Positions 34,970 to 44,550 of a stretch of DNA of 64,000 bases are shown here, one piece after another (within the stretch, counting starts at the first letter, position 1; every line of letters begins with the position of its first letter). The stretch is taken from contig JASDFA010000001.1 in the NCBI GenBank assembly GCA_035772735.1, positions 75,666,001 to 75,730,000 on the forward strand, in the 5' to 3' direction. Origin of the DNA: Datura wrightii. Lineage: Eukaryota; Streptophyta; Magnoliopsida; Solanales; Solanaceae. Both the position numbers and the translations under genes were made by a program. The notes beneath the pieces were generated by a model, which did no database searches, had not been told where the DNA came from, and saw only the letters and a program-made list of their open reading frames with translations.

Positions 34970-35012
34970 GCAACGTAAAATCAGGCGCTGCTTGGGAGGC
35001 AACCCAAGGGTA
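34970..35012 (+). other. Hairpin motif after gag-pro (F copy)
   Basis: After GTAAAATCAGGCGCTG comes CTTGGG-AGGCAA-CCCAAG (34991-35008), a perfect 6-bp stem with a 6-base loop, about 190 bp downstream of the protease stop. H carries the same loop region with a compensated stem; see findings. Confidence 0.75.
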
Positions 35013-36897
35013 CCACAAGTACAATTTTATTTTCCTTTTGTTTTGTTTTTGTTTATATTCACTTGGTTGTTGTTTTTGGTGGTGATTTAATCACAGATTT
35101 AGGGGAAGTTTGAGTACCCTTAAAAGAGGAAGCTAAAGAGCATGGAAGAAGATGAGTGTGGGTTCGGTGATCCACTTGTCCAAAAATAAAAGAAAACAAG
35201 CTGCTAGCTAGGCCTAGAGGCCTCAGGGAGTATTTCTCACCCTTTTTGTATTCTAATTTGATACTTTGGGAACATAGCATAATTCAAGTGTGGGGTGAGG
35301 GAATTTTAAAATTTTGTTCTTAAAGAATTCGGGAGAAATTAGTGCTTTGTATGGTATTGTTTAATGAAAAAAGTTTGAGTAGAGCGTAATTCACCGACCC
35401 GTTGGTTTTTCTTTTTGATTCTTTTACGAATGGGGGGCACTTTGAACCGATGAATAAATTTTTTCTCTGTCTGGACATAGCTGTTTGAGTCATAGTTAGG
35501 GACTTTTCACGATGAGGGATGGATGATGACCGTCTTGAGGGAAAATTAGTCAATAAGTTTTTATTTTTGAAGCCTAAGCTGATTAATGGCTTGATGTTCT
35601 TGTTATGTGCTATACATGATTGTGAGATGAAAGTGTTGTAAATTTTGAAGCATGTTTAGAAATTGATAACTCTGTTTGTGACACCGAGGCTCTTGAGTAT
35701 GACTCGACGTTGTTAAAGCTTAATTTTGAATTATTGGGATTAGCTTAGTTAAGAACTCTACTGAATTTGTCTTTAATTGAGCATGTGCTATGAGTGTAAG
35801 GTTTTTGATGATTCCATGCTATTGTGTAGTGTCTAGAACTTGCCTAGTGTGTATGCAAGGAGAAATAAGGGATGTCGATTGTAGGATATGATTGAGTCAT
35901 TTCTTTGAATAATCCTAATTGTTATCCATCACTGTACCTACCTTTAACATATGATCCTAGTTATCCCCATTGAGCCTTAAGCCTATTCTTTGATAGCTGC
36001 AACATAAGCTTAATCCTTTTCTTTCAATAGCCTTGAATTTGATCCAAAACTCCTAAGCACTTAAGTGAAAAATGTAAAAGAGTTAGGAGCAAGAAAGTGG
36101 AAGAAAAAGGAAAAGAGTAGTTGTAGGAGTTGAAGAAAAGACTTGAGGTGCACTTGTTTAAAAACATGAATAAGAGTTAGTAGGGAGAAAAAGAAGAAAA
36201 GATTGGAAAAATTGCTTAAGTACTCCTTACTAATAAGCTTAAGTGTGCCTAATGAAATGGGGAAACAAAGAGGAAAAATGGGAGTCGAAAAGAGTAAAGG
36301 TGAAGTTAGAGGATGGAGATTCATAATGAAAGGGTGATGTTTAAAGCGCTTAGGGAAGATAGTCACTATTACTGGCCATGATAGTACCTATTCGTCCCTT
36401 AGCTTACATTACAACCAATTAAGTTCTACTTGATCTTACTTTCGAACATTCTTAAATTAGTGGACTAAAACACTAAAGGCAAGCTTGTGGGTCAATACAT
36501 GTGGTATGTGAATTCTTTGTGAGAGTGAGCTTATCTCTTATGCATAGACCCATACATGCTATAAATTTGAAGAATCGTGAGTAAGAAATGGGTAACTCTC
36601 TTGTTATGAGGGAACATGTTTGATGAAGGATAAAATTCATTTCAGATTTCTTGGTTGGTTGATTTGCATGAGTTTGTGAGTTTGAGAGTCGATTGTTGAG
36701 GCTAGGAAGTCTTGTCATAGTTATATGTGATTTTGGTGATTATATTTTGCATGCTCTATTTTTAACTTTTTATATAAAACAATCATTGTAGCCTTAGTTT
36801 GAATTGTCTTGCTTCAATTAGTTATGTGTAAGTTCTTCATGTGCATAAGATGGAATGGAGTTGTTCGAGGATGAATAAGGCTTTAAGTGTGGGGTAG
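35013..36897 (+). other. Element F 3' non-coding region with polypurine tract
   Basis: About 1.9 kb with no usable frame. It holds an AAGTGTGGGGTGAGGG motif (35288-35303), a block conserved in G and H at about 35485-35550 (GGATGGATGATGACCGTCTT), further blocks at 35820-36010 and 36340-36460 (AAGCGCTTAGGGA..., TACATTACAACCAA) also found in H, and before the 3' LTR TTCGAGGATGAAT (36864-36876) and AAGTGTGGGGTAG as polypurine tract. Confidence 0.75.
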
Positions 36898-38409
36898 TGA
36901 TCTTGGGCATAATTATGTGCCCAAGTGCTATTTTATAACTTAGTTTAGTCGTGTTTGTCAAATTAAGTGAGTATATTCTCGTGTGATCTTGTATAATTTC
37001 ATGCATAAACTAACCAATGTGATTAGCTCTTTGTTTTGTAGGTGAAAAATGCTAAGAGGGGCTTAAAATTGATGATGCATGAATAAGATGAAGCGTTGGA
37101 ATGAGTGGGCGGAAGATTGCATGAAATGTGCATGAAAATATCAATGTCGCACTGCCCAGCGTGCCACGCTAGCAGACCTGCGCACTAGATGTCGTGCCAC
37201 GCTAGGTACTACTATGTGTTACAGGCTGTGTCAAGCTAGGCATCGCACGCGAGTGGGGTCATGCCACGCCAAGTGACGCACAGGCACTTCGCACAAGAGC
37301 TACCGAGAGTCATATTCCAGTTGGCATGCGCGACAGCCCCATGCCACGGAGCTGCTGCTGCGCGATGGGTAGCGTGGAACTGAGGCAGTCCATCCACGAC
37401 CAAAATTCCATTTTTCTTATTTAATATAAATAGAACACTTAGCACCTAAAAACATTTATCACGAAATTTCTTGAGAACAACGGAAAGGAGCGAAGGGAGA
37501 AAGGAAGAACTCTACCTAGGGTTCACTAATTTTCAGTCTCCTTTAAGTATTCTTGTAAGTACTCCACTTTAATCATGTTTTTAAGTATTTGTATGAACAT
37601 GAGTGGCTAAAACCCTTCCTCTAGGGTTGAGGCCATATGATATGATTTAAAATGCATGAATTCATAATTGGTTTGAGTTTTTAGTTGTTGTTTTGTCTTG
37701 CATTCTTAATCATTGTTGTTTATATGCTTGATAACCATGAAAACATACTCATTAATCTTAGGTAAAATCTTGAAAGAGTAACCCTAGGCTAGATCACTAG
37801 AATGTAAGGAGCAAGTTCTTATCTTGACGATAGGATTAGCGGTTAGGATAGAAATTATACCTAATTTTCCTTGCTTTGTTACTAAAATGGGATGAGCTAG
37901 ACACCGACTTAGAATTGTCACATCACCGCTCGGAGAAGTAGTTGTGAAGCTAAGTCAGGTTAAATGATTAGAGGTACGAAAGTCCATAATCAAGGGCACA
38001 AACTCCGTAAACCACATCCACATAGTTAAATCGCTCACGGATTAGGACATCACATCCCCGCTCAATGATGCAGCTGTGAGACTTGTTTGTCGTGTTTAAA
38101 GGCTAGAAAGACCATGAACATAGCATTCTAACTATTTGAGACAACAACTGAAGTTTTCATACTCGAACCATTGTGAATTGTAGCATTGGATGATTATCAG
38201 GCCTTAACTCTAGTTGCTTCTTGTATTGTTCCTCATTTGTTTTGTGATCAGCCCTAGACTAAATTAGAATTTTATGAAATTTCTATAATCAACACTTATG
38301 AATATTAAATTAACACTCGAACATGATAATTTCGACATTCGACTCTTAAAAAGGGCCAATATATTACTTGTACAACCGCGTATGCTTGCACGTGTGCTGG
38401 GGCGCAACA
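36898..38409 (+). repeat. Element F 3' LTR
   Basis: 1512 bp, TGATCTTGGG to GGGCGCAACA. Pairs with 30917-32428, with many transitions between the copies. It still has the GTATGCTTGCACGTGTGCTG segment near its end that the 5' copy lacks. Confidence 0.93.
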
Positions 38410-38414
38410 ATTGA

Positions 38415-39279
38415 TAAACCCCACATACCTTGATTCACTGATTCTTGACTTAGCTTGAAGCCCAATGGAAATTGGAGATGATGGGAATGAAGAACCCTTG
38501 ATTGCTCTTGCTAGCCTTGACAGGTTTTTTATCTTGAATTTAGAGGTTTTAGGAGATGAGAGTTCTAGGGTAATTATCCCCCTTAAAGCACCCCTTTTCA
38601 AGCTTAAAACGACGTAGGTTAGGGCTTAGAAACTTCGAAATTATGAAAATGCCCTTACTAATTCGTCTGGAAAAGCCACTGCCAAGTACAATGACTCATC
38701 CAATGGGTCGTCATGCCATACCACAACCCATTGAATCCACCCATCACCAACCAACCTTTTTTCCTCAGTTCTCATATCTTCAAACAACGACTAGACAGGA
38801 CGAGTCATTACTTGTAAAAACGGCCCGTCATTCCCTCTCATCATCACAACTAACACATTGCATAGCTTCTGGAATCTTCCCAACATACCCAAACAACGGG
38901 TCGTACCTCATGACAATGTGTCATTGAACAACTCCATTGTTACTGCACCAAACTTACAACTTCTCTGCTTCTTTCCATGGGTACAAACCACGACTCATTG
39001 TTTCCTTAAACGGGTTATACCACAACTCAGACTAGAAAGCCTAGACACCAAAAATGTACAACGACTCCTAACCACGACCCATTATAGGGACCTATGAGTC
39101 GTATTGTGACTCATCGTCCAAAACCTTCTTTCGCAGATATGGACCACGGCTCCCAACCACAATCTATTACTCCGATGCATGACTCGTACAACGAGTTGTT
39201 TTGAGAAAATTTTTAGACTTTTTCTGCTTAGCGTATTTCAAATCCCAAATCTAGTCTTAGGAACTCTTGGGGTGTTACA
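38415..39279 (-). repeat. Element E 5' LTR, 5'-terminal part
   Basis: First 865 bp of E's LTR, beginning (minus) TGTAACACCCCAAGAG at 39279 and running into the ATTGA target of F at 38414. Together with 29382-30911 it gives about 2.4 kb. Contains the U3 motif family (ACGACTCAT/ACGAGTTG variants). Confidence 0.88.
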
Positions 39280-39620
39280 TTATCAAAAGAATAGGCTAAG
39301 GCTGAAAATGGCTAACTAGGATAATTACATCAAGGTAGGTAAAATAGGATACAAATAGGCTATCAAATAAATGCCTATATCACTTCCTATATTCAACATT
39401 CTTATTTTGCTTTACACACACACCGAGCAAGTTCTAAACATCAAATTGCAAGCGTGGAGTATATTAAAATTCCTCACTCGCACAATGGCTTTATTAGTTC
39501 AATAATGGCAATCAAGATTACATAAGCACATATTGTATCTATTTTCGTATATAATTGAACCAATGTCAAAAGTTCAAACATATTTTTTAAAACTAAAGAT
39601 TAATTGTTCTTTTCATAAGC
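39280..39620 (-). other. Element G 3' non-coding region, distal part
   Basis: In complement it matches F at about 35790-36010: CTAGTTAGCC.. with AGCCTATTCTTTTGATA, and GAACTTGCTCGGTGTGTG against F's GAACTTGCCTAGTGTGTA. This shows that E inserted in the tail of a G-type element. Confidence 0.7.
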
Positions 39621-40458
39621 ATTCACATGTATGTATAATTAAATTAATTTTATAATTAATACATCTAAAGTATACAATAAAATAACTCTTTATACAAAAT
39701 TTCACAATAAATTACAAAAAAAAAAACTAAAACCATCACATTACTTAAAAATATAACCTTCCAAATTGTACACCATTATCTTTTCCAACTGTTGTGGAAG
39801 ACACGGTAATTCTATAATTCAAAGACTTTCAAGTTTGACTCCTTTCATGTTTTTTCTTTAATTTTCCAAGTTGTTGCCGAGAAGTAATTGCTGAAGCATT
39901 TACAAAAGGAAATTTCTAAACTTGAAGCAGAGCTCTAAAGTCCTGACCCTTCTGCCTCCCCATGTTTAAGATCTCTACTAATCGAGAAGGAGCATAGAAG
40001 AAGAAGAAGAAGATGATTCTAACCTCAGAAGAAAGTATGGATTGTTTGATTTTTCACCATTTGTTGCCTGTGAGAAGATGAACATTGAACAACCATTTTA
40101 GATTTAGAAAATCGAAATAGAAAATGGGTCAAAGGGATCTGATAAAAGGAAATAGAAAATGGATGAAGGGATCTGATAATATTTAATTTGAAGATTAATA
40201 AGGGTAAATTTGTCATTTAAATTTTTTATTCATGAATTAGTTATTCAGGTATAAGTTATTCCACCTTCTACCCTGAATAAAATAATACAAAAATTGACTC
40301 ATAACTTTTACCTGTATGACTTATGTGAGATTCTAATTTGTTAACAAAACATGGTATTATGTGTGTGAAATTTTATATATGATAAAGAAATGCTACAAAA
40401 CATTGTAGTTATACATTGTCTTATACCTGGATAGCTTTAAAATTGTCCAATAACCAAA
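39620..40458 (-). mobile_element. AT-rich insertion, possibly a degraded DNA transposon
   Basis: This stretch interrupts the block order seen in F and H. In complement its edge near 40458 begins GGCCATTTGGTTATTGG, which resembles the GGCC-TTTGGTT termini of many plant Tourist/PIF-Harbinger and hAT elements; a second such block (ATACCATGTTTTGTTAAC) is near 40350. I could not find the matching inverted end or target duplication, so limits and class are uncertain. No gene seen. A short GAA repeat lies at about 39999-40014. Confidence 0.35.
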
Positions 40459-40880
40459 TGGCCCCTAGGTGTTTCTACCTTTTTAGGCATTTTTGAATGA
40501 ATCATGCAAAGTCTCAATGATAACTAATTAAGTGAAGCACCTAGCATTTGTTATGGTTCAAGTTCTTGTTATTCTAATGACTAATTTTCCCTTAAGACGG
40601 TTGTCATCCATCCATCATCAAAAAAATTCATGACCCTATGACTAACTAAAAAAAATCTAGAGTCACTAATCGGCTCAAAGGGACTATTCACTGAAAAAGT
40701 ATAGAAAATAAAAATCGACGAAACCCAAAATAAAATCAAACTAAAAAAACTACTGCAAACAAACCAAGTAGACAAGATAAGTCATGATCACAAAAGAAAC
40801 TAGGTCCACCATGTACAAATTTAGCAATTAAAGCATGCATAGTGATAAAGTTTACTTTTCCCATCCCACACTTAATCGGT
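40459..40880 (-). other. Element G 3' non-coding region, proximal part
   Basis: Contains, in complement, AAGTGTGGGATGGG (about 40863-40876), GTCATAGGGTCATGAA and GATGGATGACAACCGTCTTA (about 40589-40612), the same order of blocks as downstream of the coding regions of F and H. Confidence 0.75.
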
Positions 40881-40948
40881 AGCACTGTTCCTAGTGCTAA
40901 AATAATAAAGTATAAAGTAAAAGCATGAAAGATGAACTTCCTGGGCCT

Positions 40949-42089
40949 CTAGTCATCATCGTCAGTGGGGGCAAGAGCATCTTTTCCTATCTCAGAATCC
41001 TCATCATCATCATCATCAGACCTTATGTCAAAGTTCACTCTCTCCATCTCATCATCTATGGCTGGATCATCAACAGGGAGATCCTCAAAATAGGGTCCAA
41101 CTCTTTAAAGGGCTCTCAAGTGCTCACATAGGGGATAATCCATGTTGAGCTACTGCGGTTGCTCCTCAGTCACTCCATTTATTCTCAATTGCAGCATTTG
41201 CATTCAATATAGGTGACTTAACATGTTATCAATTATTTGATGGCACTCATTAATGGGTATGACCGAACTATATATGCCCTCAGGATCCTTAGTCTTTGTC
41301 ACATCAATTCCCTTTCTGTCATATCTTGGCTTATAGTCCACCTCTTCCTCCTCAATTTGATATCCTCGCATAGATCAGGTCAAGAGACCTCCAAAACTAG
41401 ACCTCTGCCTTTTTTTCACCCTCGCTCTTCTCAACACGTCCTTGGTAATTGCCTCAACATTAAGAAGGCATCCCAATCATGAATGCATAAACAATACACC
41501 CTCTCATGTGTAATATGAGTCACGTGCTTCCCTGACACCAAACAAGAACAAACAATTTTCAGCCAAATTCTAGCTTCTCTTGTCATATGTACATAGGGGA
41601 AAGAAATATGATACACATCTTGTTTGTGATGGGTCCACCATGCGACCGAATTCGGGCCACTAAGAGTATGTTTAATTTCTCTGTAAGGAGGTCTTAAAAT
41701 TAAATTCTTGAAGAGCTATGGGTCAATTCTAGGTGAATCAAGTATTCTATTCAAAATCGTGGGCGAATTATCAAGAAATTCCCTTACCATGTTCAAGTTA
41801 CATTCCCCCAGATCATTAAAAACAAATCCAATACTAAGAGTATGCAGTATATATGCAATATGTAGAAACTCCAATGCCAAACTATCTCTATCGATAAACA
41901 TTTCATGTGAGTACTTTGATTCTTTATGCTCTTTAAATCATTTCTTACCTTCTTGCTCCATGACCCAACGGAGCCCCAAACACCTCAATGGTTGTTGTGG
42001 TAGACTCACATCATTAGCTCTTCTTCACCTCTTTGAACCATGGTTTGAAGAAATCACTCCCTTCCCTTTGCTTGATTTTGGTGCCATTG
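40949..42089 (-). pseudogene. Element G ORF2: putative plant transposon protein-like (broken)
   Basis: Starts MAPKSSKGKGVISS with ATG complementary to 42087-42089. A stop and a frame change occur after 20 codons, then blocks at about 41930-41716 (FIDRDSLALEFLHIAYI, CNLNMVREFLDN) and 41616-41431 (HMTREARIWLKIVCSCLVSG, HITHERVYCLCIHDWDAF). These align with H's ORF2 (NLTLVREFYANW; LNREAKVWVKLVCVVF; EVTRERIVLVYML). The end is an acidic tail (SDDDDDEDSEIGKD, TDDDD) before the stop at 40949-40951. The resemblance to the Pfam family of putative plant transposon proteins (Transposase_32, PF20167) is from memory. Role unknown. Confidence 0.7.
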
Positions 42090-42550
42090 TTGAAGAATTC
42101 ACAAGAAAAATGTTGTATTTTGTGATTTTGGTGAAAATGTTTGGAGGAATTTTGAGAAAAGATGATGTTTTGGGGATAAATCTTTGGAAAGTAGGGGCAT
42201 GCAGCGTGGATAGCTGAAGCAATGGGGAGAAAATTAGGTTTTAGGCTTTTAAAACACCCCTTTTATCCGGTTTTCCTATGACCCGCGAACTTTTTCAGTC
42301 GGGACTGACCCTATGCTACTTGGCGCCCACTACATCAATGTTGTTATGCATCGCGGGGCTCCTTGCGCCTGTCTCCCCTGTGCGTCACACCAAGCCATGC
42401 GGTGCTAGTGCCTACGTGTCATGGTGCTTGGCCAAATTTTTCTTTGCACCCCATTTCCAAATTTCATGCTCACAATTCTTTTTTTTTTTGGGATTATGAC
42501 TTAACCCCTGCACATTTGAACAAACACATTATCTCTAAAAATCAAAATTG
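42090..42550 (-). promoter_or_regulatory. LTR-like promoter region upstream of G ORF2
   Basis: Between the hairpin motif and ORF2. In complement it holds a GC-rich part (about 42440-42290) with TGTGACGCACAGGGGAGAC, sharing TGACGCACAGG with F's LTR (37272-37282), then GGATAAAAGGGG as TATA-like box (about 42257-42268), then about 170 bp of C/A-rich leader before the ATG. No coding frame. Confidence 0.45.
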
Positions 42551-42592
42551 TCTTGGGTTGCCTCCGACGTAATACCTGATTTAACATCACGA
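42551..42592 (-). other. Hairpin motif after gag (G copy, decayed)
   Basis: In complement GTTAAATCAGGTATTACGTC then GGAGGCAACCCAAG. The loop and right arm match F, the left arm has decayed (CGTCGG), so only part of the stem remains. Confidence 0.6.
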
Positions 42593-42599
42593 CATGATG

Positions 42600-44187
42600 T
42601 AGGAATGTTGATTACTCAAACTTCATCAAGATACCTAATAAGCTCATGGTCACATGCAGTTACCCTCATTCTGAGGGTTTGGAATGGTATCACTAGGCAA
42701 AGTACCCTTTTGCCTTTAATCTAATGTGACCAAGATTTTCCCCACCTGCTGCTATAATAGCTTAATGTAGGTTGAATGTGAGTCCACCAATTGACTCAGG
42801 CTTGAAGGTTCCCCTCTCATCTCTTTAACTCCTAACTATGTGGAGTCAACTTTCTTTATCATGTGACTCATCATATCTTCTAACCTTGCAGTCCCGGAGT
42901 TGTTCATAGCCGGTTCTCTTGCTCGTAGGGGAACATATACTCCACTTCCGTCATTTTTTGGGGCCTCTCAATTCCTCTACTAACCTTGGTCCCTATATCT
43001 ATCCCCAACTCTATTAAAGCTATTATTCCCATAGTAGTTCCAACCTTAGTTTTCTTTACCTTGATACCGAGAGTCTTGGTTAAATCCTTGGGTGTTAGCC
43101 TAGAAATCCCCTTAATCATTTACAAAATTAGCTTCCACATCAGCCTCAGGGTATGATGATCATACCTGGGTCCTCTATCTTACACATTCATCACATGCAC
43201 ATTTCGAGTGTTTAAAGTGGTGAGGTGCTTGGTGATCAACTCCAGCTGGGTTTTGAGATGGGCCATATATTGGTCCCGTTCCTCTTCACTCTTTTGCTGC
43301 TCTGCTGTCATTCCTCTTGAGTTGCTTACGGTAGTGGCCTCGGATTCTCTAGCACGTCATGCCTTGTTGGTCTTCGTCATCTTATCTAGTATTTCTCTAG
43401 CCTCAACAAAAGTGTGGGCTATTATGGACCCCTCAACAATTCCTTCTTCTACAGCCTTGTTTGATACACGTAGTGACCTCTAGAATACTTCCAACAGGAC
43501 CTATCTAGGAAGCTTATGATTCGGACATTGTTTTGATTTCTACTTGAACTATAGGTATGTTTCATGTAGATCTTCCCCTGGTAGTTGTCTTAAGTTCTTA
43601 ATTTCATCCCCCAACTGAATCATTCATTAGGGCAAGTAGAATCTCTCCAAGAAAGTGCCAGTTAGCTCTACCCAAGTGGTGATAGACTCATCTGGAAGCT
43701 CATTCAGCCACAAAGTAGCTTCCCCAGCTAATGAGAATAGAAATAAGCGGAGTCTAATTTCCTCTTGAGTCTGGGTAGTATGCAAACATTGAAGATATTA
43801 GTGAAATTTATTAGATGTTTGTTTGGATCTTCATTGGGTAGACCATTGAACTACCCCTCCATGCTCAGTAACTACATTATAGTCCTCATTATATCGAATT
43901 TAGCATTTGCTGCTAATGGGGGTGGAATGATGGCTCTCGTGTAACAGACTTTCCTTTCTCATACTCCACCTGGAAGAGCACATTCCTTATAGTATTCTGT
44001 CCAGGATAATGAGGGGGTTCTGTTGGTTCTTTTCTACCAGAGCGGCAGCTAAATTTGCAGCATTAGCTCTCCTAGAGAATAACAATCTAGTCAATTCACC
44101 ATTCAAGAATCACTATTTTATTATGCCTACACTCGTTAATCCATCATTGTTCCCATAAACCCTAGCCTAAGAGATTTTGTCGCTCAT
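42600..44187 (-). pseudogene. Element G gag (broken)
   Basis: ATG complementary to 44185-44187 (MSDKIS then stop). The gag core is readable in pieces at about 43890-43560: FNGLPNEDPNKHLINFTNIF, then in other frames the residues around LTGTFLERF and a DDEIKNLRQ-like part. The zinc-knuckle region is near 43200-43150 and an N/G-rich stretch follows at 43119-42904 in a shifted frame. It ends with GTLPSDTIPNPQNEG near 42690, the usual junction before protease, but no protease follows. Many stops and shifts. Confidence 0.75.
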
Positions 44188-44550
44188 ATTTATAAGAAAA
44201 CAACTAAAATATGTAAAAGAAATCATAATTAAGTACTTACTTTAATATAAACTTGTTCAACAAAATCTCCACGCTAACAAGCTTACCAAGAACTTGATGA
44301 ATTTTTCAAGGGAAACTCAACTAAAGTATTACACAAATTATCAAAGTATGAATTGTGCAAAAACACTGCAATACTTCAATAGTCAAATTCAACTTGATTC
44401 ACTAGACTTAGACGCTTAAAAGAATGTTATGAGAGGGTATTTATAATAGTAGATTAAGCCTTCGTTATTCCTTCTTGAATTACAATTAGGTTTTGCAGCT
44501 CAGTTTCTAGTAAAATTAGGATTTGACTTTTCTGAATGTATGGACTAAGA
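44188..44550 (-). promoter_or_regulatory. Region upstream of G gag (leader with TATA-like box)
   Basis: No coding frame. In complement it has TTATAAATA (44439-44447), about 150-200 bp of leader and AAAGTAAGTAC near 44250 that could be a splice donor. No primer site or LTR end is recognisable, so either the 5' LTR is deleted or this is a divergent LTR end. Weak evidence. Confidence 0.3.

Larger units (their letters stand above)
30917..38409 (+). mobile_element. Element F: Tat/Athila-like gag-protease LTR element without RT or integrase
   Basis: 7493-bp element with two 1512-bp LTRs (30917-32428 and 36898-38409) and a perfect ATTGA duplication (30912-30916, 38410-38414). LTRs start TGATCTTGGG and end CAACA. 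Primer site for tRNA-Asp. The internal region (4.5 kb) encodes gag and an aspartic protease only. After the protease stop come a hairpin motif and 1.9 kb of non-coding sequence shared with G and H. No RT, RNase H or integrase motif in any frame, so it must have been moved by another element's enzymes. Confidence 0.93.
25676..39279 (-). mobile_element. Element E: chromovirus, minus strand, truncated in view at pol, LTR split by F
   Basis: Tekay/Del-type element read leftwards. 5' LTR 38415-39279 plus 29382-30911, with TSD copies at 30912-30916 and 38410-38414; primer site 29366-29377; gag from 29050; protease, RT and RNase H down to 25676, where it stops at the end of D's LTR. Integrase and 3' LTR should be left of the window. 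The right border (39279) abuts G's 3' non-coding sequence; TTATC (39280-39284) would be its target duplication. Confidence 0.85.
39280..44550 (-). mobile_element. Element G: gag + ORF2 LTR element, minus strand, both ends missing
   Basis: Read leftwards from about 44187: gag (to ~42600), decayed hairpin motif (42552-42569), promoter-like region (42090-42550), ORF2 (42089-40949), and 3' non-coding region (40880 to 39280, interrupted by an AT-rich insertion). No LTR is in view: the left end meets E's LTR and the right end meets a truncated LTR at 44551. The protease present in F and H is deleted between gag and the hairpin. Same lineage as H by gene order. Confidence 0.75.

Noticed and set aside
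41708..42217. 169-codon open frame on plus strand
   Set aside because: Antisense shadow of G's ORF2, whose own strand has alignable blocks with H's ORF2.
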